From contig NZ_JAEQND010000001.1 of the NCBI RefSeq assembly GCF_016722765.1, positions 517,501-581,500 on the forward strand: 64,000 nucleotides of DNA, given 5' to 3'. Under the pieces are notes generated by a model. It had not been told where the DNA came from and did not search any database. It worked only from the letters and a program-made list of their open reading frames with translations. Positions 39,326 through 48,593 of the stretch are shown here, in pieces (positions within the stretch are counted from its first letter, which is position 1; the number at the start of each line of letters is the position of its first letter). The DNA is from Ramlibacter alkalitolerans (GTDB lineage Bacteria; Pseudomonadota; Gammaproteobacteria; Burkholderiales; Burkholderiaceae_C). The position numbers and the translations under genes were made by a program.

Positions 39326-39490
39326 ATGCCGATCACCTTCGAGGAAGTCTCCGCCGACATCGAGCGCGAACCGCGCACCGAAGCACCGGCCGAACCCGCC
39401 CCGCCGGCAGCGGGCCCCGACCTGGGCGCGCAGCTCGAACAACTGCTGCGCCTGCGCGCCGAGCGCGAAGCGCGCACCTGCGACCGCTGA
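39326..39490 (+). CDS. small eCIS protein, DUF5908-like
   Basis: A 54-residue protein that begins MPITFEEVSADIEREP, has an Ala/Pro/Glu-rich middle and ends in an amphipathic charged helix (LGAQLEQLLRLRAEREARTC). Many eCIS operons carry a DUF5908 protein of this size in exactly this slot, between the Afp7-like and gpD-like genes; the N-terminal M-P-I/V-x-(x)E-pattern and the C-terminal helix fit. It begins 3 bp after the upstream stop and ends 9 bp before the next start. Function unknown. Confidence 0.7.
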   Translation: MPITFEEVSADIEREPRTEAPAEPAPPAAGPDLGAQLEQLLRLRAEREARTCDR

Positions 39491-39499
39491 AGGACTTCC

Positions 39500-40585
39500 A
39501 TGCCCGAGACCAGCGTCAGCCGCTCCGCCATCTTCAGCGCCCGCCCCACGCTGCGCATCGCGGGCCAGGCGGATGCGCGCCTGTCCGCCCTGCTCACTTC
39601 CATGAAGCTGGACGAATCCGAGGGCGGCATGAGCCGGCTGGAGCTCAAGGTGACGAACTGGGTGGCGACCGGTGGCGGCCGCGCGGAGCTGGCCTTCGAT
39701 GCGAGCTCGACGCTGAGACTGGGCGCGGAGCTGGCGGTGTACGCCGGTGACGAGGCGAGCCCGCGCGAGATCTTCAAGGGCCGCGTCAGCGCGCTGGAGA
39801 TGGTCTGCAACTACGGCACGCCGCCCGAACTCGTGGTGCTGGCCGAAGACGCGCTCGGCGCTGCGCGCCGCGCGCGCCGCAGCAAGGTCTACACGCAGGT
39901 GTCGCCTGCCGATGTCGTGAACGCCATCGCCGGCGAGCTGTCGCTCACGCCCAGCGTCAGCGGCCTGACTTCGCCCCAGGGCACCTGGGCGCAGCTGGAC
40001 GAAACCGACCTGGCGTTCCTGCGCCGCCTGCTCGCGCGCTTCGACGCCGACCTGCAGGTGGTGGGCAACCGGCTGCAGGTCTCGCCGCGCAAGGACGTGC
40101 AGCGCGGCACCATCGAACTCACGCTGTACAGCCAGCTGGCGCGCGTGCGCATCACGGCGGACCTCGCCGACCAGGCCACGGCCGCCACCGTGTCGGGCTG
40201 GAACGCGAAAGACGGCACGGCGGTGAAGGGCGAGGCCTCGGCCCTCGCCAACGCCGGCCCCGGCCGCGGCAAGAGCGGCCTTGCCTGGGCGCAGGAGGTC
40301 TTCGGAACGCGCAGCGAGCACCTGGCCGCGCCGGCGGTGTTCGCCAGCGACGAAGCGCGTGCGGTTGCCGAAGCCGCGCTCGACCAGCGCGCCCGCCGCT
40401 TCGTGCGCGCCGAAGGCGTCGCCGAGGGGAATGCGCAATTGCGCGTCGGCTGCAGCGTGCGCCTGGCCGGCATCTCGCCGCAGTTCGACAACACCTACTA
40501 CGTCGTGCGCGCCTGCCACCTGTTCGACATGACGCAGGGCTACCGCACCGAGTTCAGCGCCGAGTGCGCCTACCTGGGGAGCTGA
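39500..40585 (+). CDS. eCIS spike hub protein, phage gpD / VgrG-N-like
   Basis: A 361-residue protein of the phage late control D/VgrG N-terminal family: FSARPTLRIAGQADARLSAL, GAELAVYAGDEASPREIFKG, VYTQVSPADVVNAIAGELSL, WAQLDETDLAFLRRLLARFD. It forms the trimeric hub above the spike. In Afp8 and VgrG this region is fused to the gpV-like spike; here the spike is a separate gene 5 bp downstream. Confidence 0.93.
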   Translation: MPETSVSRSAIFSARPTLRIAGQADARLSALLTSMKLDESEGGMSRLELKVTNWVATGGGRAELAFDASSTLRLGAELAVYAGDEASPREIFKGRVSALEMVCNYGTPPELVVLAEDALGAARRARRSKVYTQVSPADVVNAIAGELSLTPSVSGLTSPQGTWAQLDETDLAFLRRLLARFDADLQVVGNRLQVSPRKDVQRGTIELTLYSQLARVRITADLADQATAATVSGWNAKDGTAVKGEASALANAGPGRGKSGLAWAQEVFGTRSEHLAAPAVFASDEARAVAEAALDQRARRFVRAEGVAEGNAQLRVGCSVRLAGISPQFDNTYYVVRACHLFDMTQGYRTEFSAECAYLGS

Positions 40586-40590
40586 CCACC

Positions 40591-41277
40591 ATGCAGCGCG
40601 ACCTCGTGTTCCCCGCCCCGCCCGCCTGGGCCGCCTCCGGCCTGCTGGCGCGCGTCGTTTCGCTGAACGACCCCGAGGGCATGAACCGGGTGCAGGTGCG
40701 GCTGCTCGCCTTCGACGCCGTCGCGCAGCAGGACGCGCCCATGTGGGCGCGCGTCGTGGCGCCCTTCGCCGGCAAGGACCGCGGCGTGTTCTTCCTGCCC
40801 GACGTCGACGACGAAGTGCTGGTGGTCTTCGTGCAGGGCGACCCGCGCCATCCCCTGGTGCTGGGCGGCGTGTGGAACGGCAGCGCCACCCCGCCGGCGA
40901 GCCTCTCCGGCGGGCAGAACCAGACCAAGTGCATCAAGTCGAAGAACGGCATCGTCGTGACGCTGGAGGACCGCAGCGGCCAGGAGAAGCTGCAGCTCGA
41001 AACGCCCGGCGGCTGCAAGCTCACGCTGCAGGACGGCCCCGGCGCGGTGACCATCGAGGACAGCAACGGCAACAGCATCAAGCTCGAAACCGCGGGCATC
41101 ACCATCCAGGCGGCCGCCAAGGTCACGGTGCAGGCCTCCAGCGTCGCGGTGAGCGCGGGCATGGTCACGGTCGACGCCGCCATCTCGAAGTTCTCCGGGA
41201 TGGTCAAGTGCGACGTGCTGCAGACCAACGCCGTGATCAGCAGCAGCTACACGCCCGGCGCGGGCAACGTCTGGTGA
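40591..41277 (+). CDS. eCIS spike, phage baseplate assembly protein V
   Basis: A 228-residue gpV/VgrG-C-like protein. An OB-fold domain (about 15-105; GLLARVVSLNDPEGMNRVQV, VLVVFVQGDPRHPLVLGGVW) leads into a short triangular beta-helix (about 120-220) seen as alternating strands LQLETPGGCKLTLQDGPGA, VTIEDSNGNSIKLET. Together with the gpD protein it builds the spike. No PAAR tip protein is encoded in the visible cluster. The end, SSYTPGAGNVW, may itself form the tip (inference). Confidence 0.93.
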   Translation: MQRDLVFPAPPAWAASGLLARVVSLNDPEGMNRVQVRLLAFDAVAQQDAPMWARVVAPFAGKDRGVFFLPDVDDEVLVVFVQGDPRHPLVLGGVWNGSATPPASLSGGQNQTKCIKSKNGIVVTLEDRSGQEKLQLETPGGCKLTLQDGPGAVTIEDSNGNSIKLETAGITIQAAAKVTVQASSVAVSAGMVTVDAAISKFSGMVKCDVLQTNAVISSSYTPGAGNVW

Positions 41278-41284
41278 GGATGCG

Positions 41285-42841
41285 ATGGCCCACCATCCGG
41301 TGATCGTCGGTGCGCCGCGCGGCCTGCGCCGCAGCCTGCAACCCTGGCTGCTGCAGCGCACCGACGACGACTTCATCCCCGCCACGCTGGACGACCTGCG
41401 CAGCCCCGCCGGCGAGGACCGCCTGCGCGCGCTGCGGGCGCAGGCCAGCGACGGCAGCGGTCACCTCAAATTGTTCCAGCCGATCCAGCGCCAGTTCCAC
41501 CTCGCGCTGGTGGAGGCCTGGTGCGACACACCCGGCGAGCCGCGGATCGCTCCGGCGCGCGTGCAGGCCGCGGGCATGGTGCTGCGCCGCATCGGCGCCG
41601 GCGACCGGCCGGAGGGCTGGATGCGGTCGAAGGGGCGGATCCGCGGCTGGCTGCCTCTCGCGCGCGTCGGCGGTGCGGATGCCGATCCGGCGGCGGCGCG
41701 GCGCGCCGACCGGCAATGGACCGGCGTGGCCGACATCGACCGCCAGCTCGCCGGCTTCCGGCGCGAGGACGCCGACAGCCTGCTGGAGGAAGACGTGATC
41801 CCGCTGTACGTCGCGCCGCCGGACGTGTGCGCCGACGCCGGCCGCACGCTGTACTACGGCAACGTGCCGACGGTGAGCGGCGAGATCGGCGAAGCCGACG
41901 CCGACTTCGGCGCCGCCCCCGGCGTCGACTTCGGCCCGCGCTCGCAGGCCTTCCGCGACCACCTGGTCGAGGGCTTGCGCGGGGAAGCCATGGACCTGCC
42001 CCGTGTCGGCGAGCGCCTTGCCGCCAGCTGGCTGGCCGACAGCGAGCAGGCCGGCGCCGACCTCAAGCTGCGCCGCTTCGTCCTGCTGCTGCGCCAGCTC
42101 GCCAGCGAATTCGATGCGTTTGCCGCGCCGACGCATCCGGCGCTGCAGGCGCTGCAGCGGCTGCAATTGCCGCTGAAGCAGCGGAACGTGAACCAGCAGC
42201 GCGAGACGGTCCGGGCCGACACCTTCCTGCTGGCCGCGCAGCGCATCGTGCTGAGGGGCGAGGCCGCCGACGCGCCGGAAATGCCCGAATCCTGGCCGGC
42301 GATGGATGGTCGAACGGCCGGCGAGCTCGCCGACGCCCTGCACGCCGCCATGCGGGCGCGCTTCGTCGCGATGAAGGCCAAGGCCGGCCGCTTCGACGAG
42401 CCGCAGGCCCGCTACCAGCTGCGCGCCTTCGTCCGCCTCAAGCCGGAAGGGCCGTGCCCCGCCCGCATCGTCTGGAGCGAGCCGAGCGATGCCTTCGTGA
42501 TCGCTGCGTGGTACGAGGGCGCCGGCGCGCCGCCGGTGCAGATCGCGCTGCCCGATCCGTCCGACCGCAACCTGCTGGCCGCCCTCAAGCCCAACGTGGC
42601 GTTCGTGGTGCCGCCTTCGCTGCAAAGCCTGCTCTCCGGCAGCACCAAGGACCTGCTGGCCGGCGGCGGCAAGAGCAGCAGCCTGGGGCTCACGTGGATC
42701 TGCGGCTTCAACATCCCGATCATCACGATCTGCGCCTTCCTGGTGCTGAACATCTTCCTCACGCTGTTCAACCTGGTGTTCGGCTGGCTCTTCTCCATGA
42801 AGATCTGCCTGCCGTTCCCGAAGATCCCGCCGAAGGGGTGA
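41285..42841 (+). CDS. eCIS-associated protein with C-terminal membrane hairpin
   Basis: A 518-residue protein. The first 450 residues are soluble and carry segments FQPIQRQFHLALVEAWCDTPG (about 60-80) and YQLRAFVRLKPEGPCP near 380. The last 50 residues (about 468-511) are strongly hydrophobic, with FNIPIITICAFLVLNIFLTL followed by FNLVFGWLFSMKICLPFP, enough for one or two membrane spans. Proteins with such a tail occur in some eCIS operons between the spike and gp25 genes (recalled; not checked). It could tie the baseplate to a membrane or be a membrane-active piece of the needle. Function not known. Confidence 0.75.
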   Translation: MAHHPVIVGAPRGLRRSLQPWLLQRTDDDFIPATLDDLRSPAGEDRLRALRAQASDGSGHLKLFQPIQRQFHLALVEAWCDTPGEPRIAPARVQAAGMVLRRIGAGDRPEGWMRSKGRIRGWLPLARVGGADADPAAARRADRQWTGVADIDRQLAGFRREDADSLLEEDVIPLYVAPPDVCADAGRTLYYGNVPTVSGEIGEADADFGAAPGVDFGPRSQAFRDHLVEGLRGEAMDLPRVGERLAASWLADSEQAGADLKLRRFVLLLRQLASEFDAFAAPTHPALQALQRLQLPLKQRNVNQQRETVRADTFLLAAQRIVLRGEAADAPEMPESWPAMDGRTAGELADALHAAMRARFVAMKAKAGRFDEPQARYQLRAFVRLKPEGPCPARIVWSEPSDAFVIAAWYEGAGAPPVQIALPDPSDRNLLAALKPNVAFVVPPSLQSLLSGSTKDLLAGGGKSSSLGLTWICGFNIPIITICAFLVLNIFLTLFNLVFGWLFSMKICLPFPKIPPKG

Positions 42842-42845
42842 TGCC

Positions 42846-43229
42846 ATGAACCGTCCCCTGATCGGCTGGCCGCTGCTGCCCCTGCCCGACGACCACGGCG
42901 AGCTCGCATGGCCGGAGCTGGCGAAGAGCGTGCGCGACGGCATCCGCGCGATCCTCAGCACCCGGCCCGGCGAGCAGCTGATGCGCCCCGAGTTCGGTGG
43001 CGGGCTCGAGCGCCTGCTGCACGCGCCCAACACGGTGGCGACGCGGCGCGAGATGCGCGACCTGGTGCGCGACGCGCTCACGCAGTGGGAGCGCCGCATC
43101 CTGCTCGATGGCGTGGAGGTGTGGGAGGTCGAGAACGACGCCAGCCAGGTGCGGGTGGAGATCGCCTACCGGCTGGCGCGCACCGGCGAGGCCGCGGCCC
43201 TGAACGTCTCGGTGGACCTGGAGGGCTGA
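42846..43229 (+). CDS. eCIS baseplate wedge protein, gpW/gp25 family
   Basis: A 127-residue protein of the T4 gp25/Afp9 family. SVRDGIRAILSTRPGEQLMRPEFGGGL is the conserved core with the E-P-R-type (here R-P-E-F-G) signature, and it links sheath initiation to the baseplate. It starts 4 bp after the previous stop and is followed by the gpJ-like gene after 3 bp. Confidence 0.95.
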   Translation: MNRPLIGWPLLPLPDDHGELAWPELAKSVRDGIRAILSTRPGEQLMRPEFGGGLERLLHAPNTVATRREMRDLVRDALTQWERRILLDGVEVWEVENDASQVRVEIAYRLARTGEAAALNVSVDLEG

Positions 43230-43232
43230 TCC

Positions 43233-45500
43233 ATGCCCATGCTGCCGCCTTCGCTCGACGACCGCCGCTTCGACGACCTGGTGGAGGAGCTGGTCGCGCG
43301 CATTCCCGCGCACACGCCGGAGTGGACCAATCCGCGCCTGGGCGACCCGGGCCGCACGCTGATCGAGCTGTTCGCCTGGCTGGGCGACGCGCTCCTGTAC
43401 CGCGCCAACCTCATTCCCGAGCGCCAGCGCCTGGTGTTCCTCAAGCTGCTGGGCATGGGCCTGCAGCCGGCGCGGCCGGCGCGCGGCATCGTCGGCCTGG
43501 CGTTCGCGCAGGAGACCGAGCTCGGGGCCCACACGCTGGCGCCGCGCGCGAAGCTCAAGGCGGCGCTGCCCTTCGAGACGCTGGCGGAAACCACCGTGCT
43601 GCCGGTCACGGGCGAGTGCTACATCAAGCGCCGCATCGCGCCCGCGGACGCGGCGAAACGCAGCGACATGCTGCAGGGCCTGGCGCGCATCCACCGCATC
43701 AGCGGCGCCCTCAAGGCCTACGAGACGACGCCCGTGTTCCCGCAGGGCCGCGCGACGCCGGCCGGCGTCGACGTCTTCGCCCAGAGCGCCGACCGCGCCT
43801 TGTGGGTCGCGCTGCTGGCACCGAAGGCGGCGCAGGCACCGCAGCAACCCACCGTGAACGAAGCCGCGCGGCTGGCGCTGGGCGGCGGGAACGCGGCGCT
43901 GCCGCCGCTGCTGTCGGTGGGCCTGGTGCCCGCCGTCAAGCCGCCCACCGTGTTCGAGGATGTCACCACGCCCGTCGCGGTGCCGGTGCTGTGGGAGATC
44001 ACGACGCAGGGCCGCAGCGGCTTCGAGACCGACTACCTGACCTTGCCGGTGCAGGCCGGCACCGACTCGAGCGGCGGCCTGGCGCGGGCCGGGACGCTGC
44101 GCCTGCAGTTGCCGGACGAGAGCCTGATCTGGGCACCGCCCAACGACGTGGGCGTGAATCCGCATGCCGGCGTGGGCGACGTGCCGCCGCGGCTGGACGA
44201 CCCCGAGCGCGTGGCGCGCGTGATCGCCTGGCTGCGCCTGCGCCCGCTGCCCGGGCAAGCGGTGGAGCATCTGCCGCTGGCCTGGCTGGGCGTGAACGCG
44301 GTGGAGATCGAACAGCGTGCCACCCTCGAGGGCCGCGTGCTGGGCAGCTCCAGCGGCGCCGCAGACCAAGCGTTCGCGCTGCCCTTCGGTTCGGTGGATG
44401 CGGCCTCGCTGCAGGTCGAAGTGGAAGCGCCGGGCCGCGGCTACGAGCCGTGGACGCGCGTCGACGATCTTGCGGCGGTGAGCGCCGATGCGAACGTCGC
44501 GCGCGACGCCACGGCCTACGAGCTCGATGCCGAGGCCGGCACCCTGCGCCTCGGCGACGGCGTGCGCGGCAAGGTGCCCGAGCCCGGCATGCGCGTGCGC
44601 CTGGCGCTGGGCCGCTTCGGCGGCGGACGCGCCGGCAACCTGGCGCCCGATTCGCTTTCGGAGCTGAACGGCATCCGCATCGATGGCCAGCCGGCGCCCG
44701 CGATCAAGGTGCTGCAGCCGCTGCCGCTGGCCGGCGGGGAAGATGCCGAGACCCTCGCATTGGCCGAGCGCCGCATCCCTGCCCGCCTGCGCCATCGCGA
44801 CCGCGCGGTGACCGAGGAGGACTATCGCCGCCTGGCCTTCGAAGCACCTGCCATCGACGTCGGCCGGGTGGAGGTGCTGGCGCGCTTCAAGCCGCGCGAC
44901 CGCCGCTTCGAGGTGCCGGGCGTGGTGAGCGTGCTGGCGCTGCCGGCCGCGCCGCTGGCACCGGCGCCCAATCCGCGGCCCGACCGCCCCTTCATCGAGC
45001 GGCTGCATGGCTTCCTCGCGGCCCGCACGCCGCTGGCCACCGAGCTGTACGTGATCGGCTGCGACTACGTGGCCGTCGGCGTATCGGTGGCGATCGCGAT
45101 CCGCGACGGCTTCGCGCGCGACCAGGTCCTGCTCGACGCGACCGCGGCCCTGCGCCGGCTGCTGTGGCCGCTCGCGCCGGGCGGGCTCGACGCGCAGGGC
45201 TGGCCGCTGGGGCGAGCCTTGCGCACCCGCGAACTGGAGGTGGAGGTCTCGCGCGTGCCGGGCGTGGACGAGCTCCGCGGCCTGCGCCTGTTCCAGCAGC
45301 GCGAGGGCGACTGGCAGGCCCTGCCCGAGATCGCCGCCGATGGCGCGCAGGTGCTGGTGTTGCAGCGCTGGCAATTGCCGGAGCTGCTTTCCATCGTCGC
45401 GATCGAAGGCGCTAGCGCACCCACCAACCTGCGCGCGGTGCCGAATCCCTTCGCCGAGCCCTCCGCGGTGGCGGTGCCCGTCGTGCCGGAGCTGTGCTGA
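43233..45500 (+). CDS. eCIS baseplate protein, gpJ / Afp11-like
   Basis: A 755-residue putative baseplate assembly protein. The N-terminal helix LDDRRFDDLVEELVARIPAH and GDPGRTLIELFAWLGDALLY are standard for Afp11-type proteins. The gp6/gpJ-like core is near 500-640 (RHRDRAVTEEDYRRLAFEAP), followed by a C-terminal part with LRRLLWPLAPGGLDAQGWPL. It forms the wedge ring of the baseplate. Ends in a TGATG junction with the next gene. Confidence 0.95.
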   Translation: MPMLPPSLDDRRFDDLVEELVARIPAHTPEWTNPRLGDPGRTLIELFAWLGDALLYRANLIPERQRLVFLKLLGMGLQPARPARGIVGLAFAQETELGAHTLAPRAKLKAALPFETLAETTVLPVTGECYIKRRIAPADAAKRSDMLQGLARIHRISGALKAYETTPVFPQGRATPAGVDVFAQSADRALWVALLAPKAAQAPQQPTVNEAARLALGGGNAALPPLLSVGLVPAVKPPTVFEDVTTPVAVPVLWEITTQGRSGFETDYLTLPVQAGTDSSGGLARAGTLRLQLPDESLIWAPPNDVGVNPHAGVGDVPPRLDDPERVARVIAWLRLRPLPGQAVEHLPLAWLGVNAVEIEQRATLEGRVLGSSSGAADQAFALPFGSVDAASLQVEVEAPGRGYEPWTRVDDLAAVSADANVARDATAYELDAEAGTLRLGDGVRGKVPEPGMRVRLALGRFGGGRAGNLAPDSLSELNGIRIDGQPAPAIKVLQPLPLAGGEDAETLALAERRIPARLRHRDRAVTEEDYRRLAFEAPAIDVGRVEVLARFKPRDRRFEVPGVVSVLALPAAPLAPAPNPRPDRPFIERLHGFLAARTPLATELYVIGCDYVAVGVSVAIAIRDGFARDQVLLDATAALRRLLWPLAPGGLDAQGWPLGRALRTRELEVEVSRVPGVDELRGLRLFQQREGDWQALPEIAADGAQVLVLQRWQLPELLSIVAIEGASAPTNLRAVPNPFAEPSAVAVPVVPELC

Positions 45501-48250
45501 TGGACGCGAACGGCCTGCGCTTCTGGCTGCTGGGCGAGGCGGCGCATTTCCCGGGGCTGGAACACGTCGCCTGGGACGCCGGGTGCCGGCTGCTGCGGCT
45601 GGCCTCCGAGCGCACGCTGCAGGCCGCGCTGGCGCCGGCAGCGGCCTTCGCGGCGGCGCAGTCGGCGCTGGAGCGCGTGCCGCGCGCGATCGACGCGCTC
45701 GGCTGCGTGGCGCGCTGGGATGCGGCGGCCGGCACGGTGCGCGTCAAGAGCCCGCTGCCGGATGAAGTGGACCTGCTGCCGCTGGCCGAACCGCCCACCG
45801 ACCTGTGTGCCGCGCCCGACGGCATCCTCTACATCGCGCTGCCCACCGGCGTGCGATTGCATGACCTGCGGGGCCGCTGGAACGACGTGAGCGTGGCGCT
45901 GGCCGGCTTCGTGCCGTGGCGGCTCGCACCGCATGCGGACGGCGGAGTGTGGGTGCTGGAACGCGGCAGCGGCCGCATCGCGCGCCTCACGGGCCGCCCG
46001 ATGCGCACGGAAACGCCGCAACCCGACGACTACGACCCGCGCGTGTTCCGGCCCGCGCCGGAAAATGCCTGCGCGCCGCAGCTCGCGGACACCCTGGCGC
46101 CGGCGCTGGAGCTGGCCGAGAACCCGGTCGCGATCGCCTCCGGCCCCGACGGCGCGCTGCTGCTGCTGTCGTGGGCGGCCGAACAAGGCAGCGCGCGCGT
46201 GCGGGTGTGGCAGTCCGGCGCCTCCTCGGCCGGCCAGGTGCTCGCGCTGCAAGGCGCCGCCTTTGCCTATTCCGCGGCCTGGCTCGCGCCCGACCGCATC
46301 GGTGTGCGCGTGCCCGGCCGCCGCGATGTCCCGGCCTTCGACCTGCCGGCGACCGACGCTGCGAGCGTGCCGCCGGCGGGCGAGGTCTATCCGCTGGCCA
46401 GCGACGCGGTCGAGGCGCCGTTCGCCAACGGCGTCGCGCAGCCACCGCACTACCCGCTGGCGGACGGCGGCGCCGATGCGCTGTACCCGCTGTCGCTGCG
46501 CCAGCTCGCGCGCAGCGGCACGGCAAGCACTTACGCCGGCAGCGCCGCGGGCCTGGTCGCGCGCCGCATCGACAGTGGCGACACGACCACCGTGTGGCAC
46601 CGCCTGTTCGCCGAGGCCGCGCTGCCGCCGCACACCGGCTTCGTCGCCTGGGTCGCCGCGACCAACGAGCCGGCACCGCCGGCCGACGACGATCGCCTGG
46701 CCTGGCACCCGCATGGCTTCGGCGCCGACATCGCGGTGCTCGATCCTGCGATGGCGGCACCGCAGTTGCCCGTCGCGGCGTGGGAGCCGGTGGCCAGCGA
46801 ACTGCCGCACCATCCCGGCCTGCTGCCCGGTGCACGCGAGCCCGGCGTGCGCGGCCTGTTCGGCGTGCTGCTGCAGGATGCGCACCGGCGCGTGCGCGCC
46901 ATCACGGGGCGCTACCTGTGGCTGAAGCTCGCCTTGCACGGCGACGGCCGCGCCACGCCGGAGATCGCCGCGCTGCGGGCCTGGAGCAGCCGCTTCTCGT
47001 ATGCCGACCGCTACCTGCCGCGCCTGTACCGCGAGTCCGTGTTCGGCGCCGCGGCGGCATCGCCCGGCGAGTCGCTCGCGCGCATCGACGACGCCTTCCG
47101 CACCGACCTCGATGCCGGCAGCGGCCCGGGTGCCGCGTTGCGCGCGCGCCTGGCCTTGGAGCAGATGAAGCTCGGCCCCGCCGCCGTGGTGGAGACGGAA
47201 GATCCGGGGAATGCCTGGCTGCTGCGCGACGGCCCGCGGGCCTGGCGGCTACGGCGCGAGAACGACGGCATCACCGTCTACCGGCCGCGCGCCACGCCGG
47301 CCGACTTCCAGGACCGCCTGCTGGCCAACTTCGAAGGCGTGCTCACGCGGCTGGAGGACCAGGTCGCCGCGGCGCACCTGCTCACCGATCCTTCGGTGCT
47401 GGCCGACGAGCGCCTCGACTGGCTGGCCGGCTGGATCGGCGTCGCCTTCGACGCGGCGCTGCCTGCCAGCCGCCGGCGCGACTGGCTGCGCGCCGCCCCC
47501 GAGCTCGCGCGCTGGCACGGCACGCGCACCGGGCTGCGCCTGGCGCTCGACATCGCCACTGGGGGCGCCGTGCGTGGCGGCGAGGTGCTGGTGGTCGAGG
47601 ACTTCCGCCTGCGCCGCATCCTCGCCACGCTGCTCGGCGTGGACCTCGCCGACGAGCGCGATCCCCTGCTGCCCGGCCTGCAGGTGAGCGGCAATTCGGT
47701 GGTGGGCGACACGCTCTTAATCGGCGACCGCGAGCGCGCCGAACTGGCGGCGCTGTTCGATGCCGGCCAGCTCGGGGCGGCAGCAGAAGCCGCGGCGCTG
47801 GACTTCGACGGCCGCCTCGCGCACCGTGCCACCGTGCTGGTCCACCAGGAATTCGAAGCGCAGGACCTGGCGCTGGTGCGCCGCATCGCGCAGCTCGAGG
47901 CACCGGCGCACGTGCAGGTGCGCGTGGCCGCGGCGACGTGGCCGCTGCTGGTGGGCATCGCCAGCCTGGTCGGCGTGGACACCTACCTGGGCCCGGCGCG
48001 CGTCGCGCGGCCGGTGCAGGTGCAGCGCAGCGCGCTGGGGGCGGGCGACTACCTGATCGCCGCAGCGGCGCTCGACCCGCGGCTTTCCGGCGCGCAGGCG
48101 ACGCTCGCACCGCCCGAGGCCGCCGCCGGCAGCGACCGCGTCGAGCGCGGCGGCGCCAGCTTCATCCTCGACGGCAGCGGCTCGCGCGCGGCGCCGGGGC
48201 GGCACATCACCGAATACCGCTGGCGGTGGCTGCCGCCCGGGGAAACCTGA
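45500..48250 (+). CDS. eCIS baseplate protein, Afp12 / phage gpI-like with N-terminal propeller-like region
   Basis: A 916-residue protein. Residues 1-480 are strand-rich with repeats resembling beta-propeller blades (LCAAPDGILYIALPTGVRLH, AIASGPDGALLLLSW). The middle (about 495-730) is the phage tail protein I-like domain: FSYADRYLPRLYRES, LTRLEDQVAAA, LDWLAGWIGVAFDAAL, LARWHGTRTGLRLALDIATG. The C-terminus (about 870-916) carries half of a PKD/Ig-like domain (FILDGSGSRAAPGRH...W). It should bridge the baseplate wedge and fibres. The ATG at 45500 overlaps the previous stop. Confidence 0.9.
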   Translation: MDANGLRFWLLGEAAHFPGLEHVAWDAGCRLLRLASERTLQAALAPAAAFAAAQSALERVPRAIDALGCVARWDAAAGTVRVKSPLPDEVDLLPLAEPPTDLCAAPDGILYIALPTGVRLHDLRGRWNDVSVALAGFVPWRLAPHADGGVWVLERGSGRIARLTGRPMRTETPQPDDYDPRVFRPAPENACAPQLADTLAPALELAENPVAIASGPDGALLLLSWAAEQGSARVRVWQSGASSAGQVLALQGAAFAYSAAWLAPDRIGVRVPGRRDVPAFDLPATDAASVPPAGEVYPLASDAVEAPFANGVAQPPHYPLADGGADALYPLSLRQLARSGTASTYAGSAAGLVARRIDSGDTTTVWHRLFAEAALPPHTGFVAWVAATNEPAPPADDDRLAWHPHGFGADIAVLDPAMAAPQLPVAAWEPVASELPHHPGLLPGAREPGVRGLFGVLLQDAHRRVRAITGRYLWLKLALHGDGRATPEIAALRAWSSRFSYADRYLPRLYRESVFGAAAASPGESLARIDDAFRTDLDAGSGPGAALRARLALEQMKLGPAAVVETEDPGNAWLLRDGPRAWRLRRENDGITVYRPRATPADFQDRLLANFEGVLTRLEDQVAAAHLLTDPSVLADERLDWLAGWIGVAFDAALPASRRRDWLRAAPELARWHGTRTGLRLALDIATGGAVRGGEVLVVEDFRLRRILATLLGVDLADERDPLLPGLQVSGNSVVGDTLLIGDRERAELAALFDAGQLGAAAEAAALDFDGRLAHRATVLVHQEFEAQDLALVRRIAQLEAPAHVQVRVAAATWPLLVGIASLVGVDTYLGPARVARPVQVQRSALGAGDYLIAAAALDPRLSGAQATLAPPEAAAGSDRVERGGASFILDGSGSRAAPGRHITEYRWRWLPPGET

Positions 48251-48268
48251 AACACGCAGGAGAACGCC

Positions 48269-48583
48269 ATGGCCGATTTCGTGCCCGGAGTGGAGATCAG
48301 TACCGAAGCGCCGACCATCGAGGTCACCGTCAGCCCCGACCGGCCGCTGCCGCTGGGGCGGCAGCTGTTCCGCCTGGTGGTGGTGGACAGCGCCGGCAAC
48401 ATCTCCAAGCCCGACCAGGTGGAGGTGATCATCGCCGACCAGGATGCGCCGACCGCGGTGCTGCGCGGCCCCAAGGTCACGCCCTTCGGCCAGAGCTTCG
48501 GCATGGACGGCTCGGCCTCCTTCGACGCCGGTGGCGGCAAGGTGGTCAAGTGGATCTGGACCTACCTCGGCCCGGCGACCTGA
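48269..48583 (+). CDS. small Ig/PKD-like eCIS protein 1
   Basis: A 104-residue beta-sandwich-like protein with two parts: an Ig-like strand set (LGRQLFRLVVVDSAGNISKP) and an incomplete PKD motif (APTAVLRGP...GMDGSASFDAGGGKVVKWIW) that ends right after the W-x-W strand. The same ending occurs at the C-terminus of the Afp12-like protein just upstream. AGGAG ribosome site before the ATG at 48269. Probably a structural decoration of the baseplate or fibre; no direct evidence. Confidence 0.7.
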   Translation: MADFVPGVEISTEAPTIEVTVSPDRPLPLGRQLFRLVVVDSAGNISKPDQVEVIIADQDAPTAVLRGPKVTPFGQSFGMDGSASFDAGGGKVVKWIWTYLGPAT

Positions 48584-48593
48584 AGGCGCCGTC

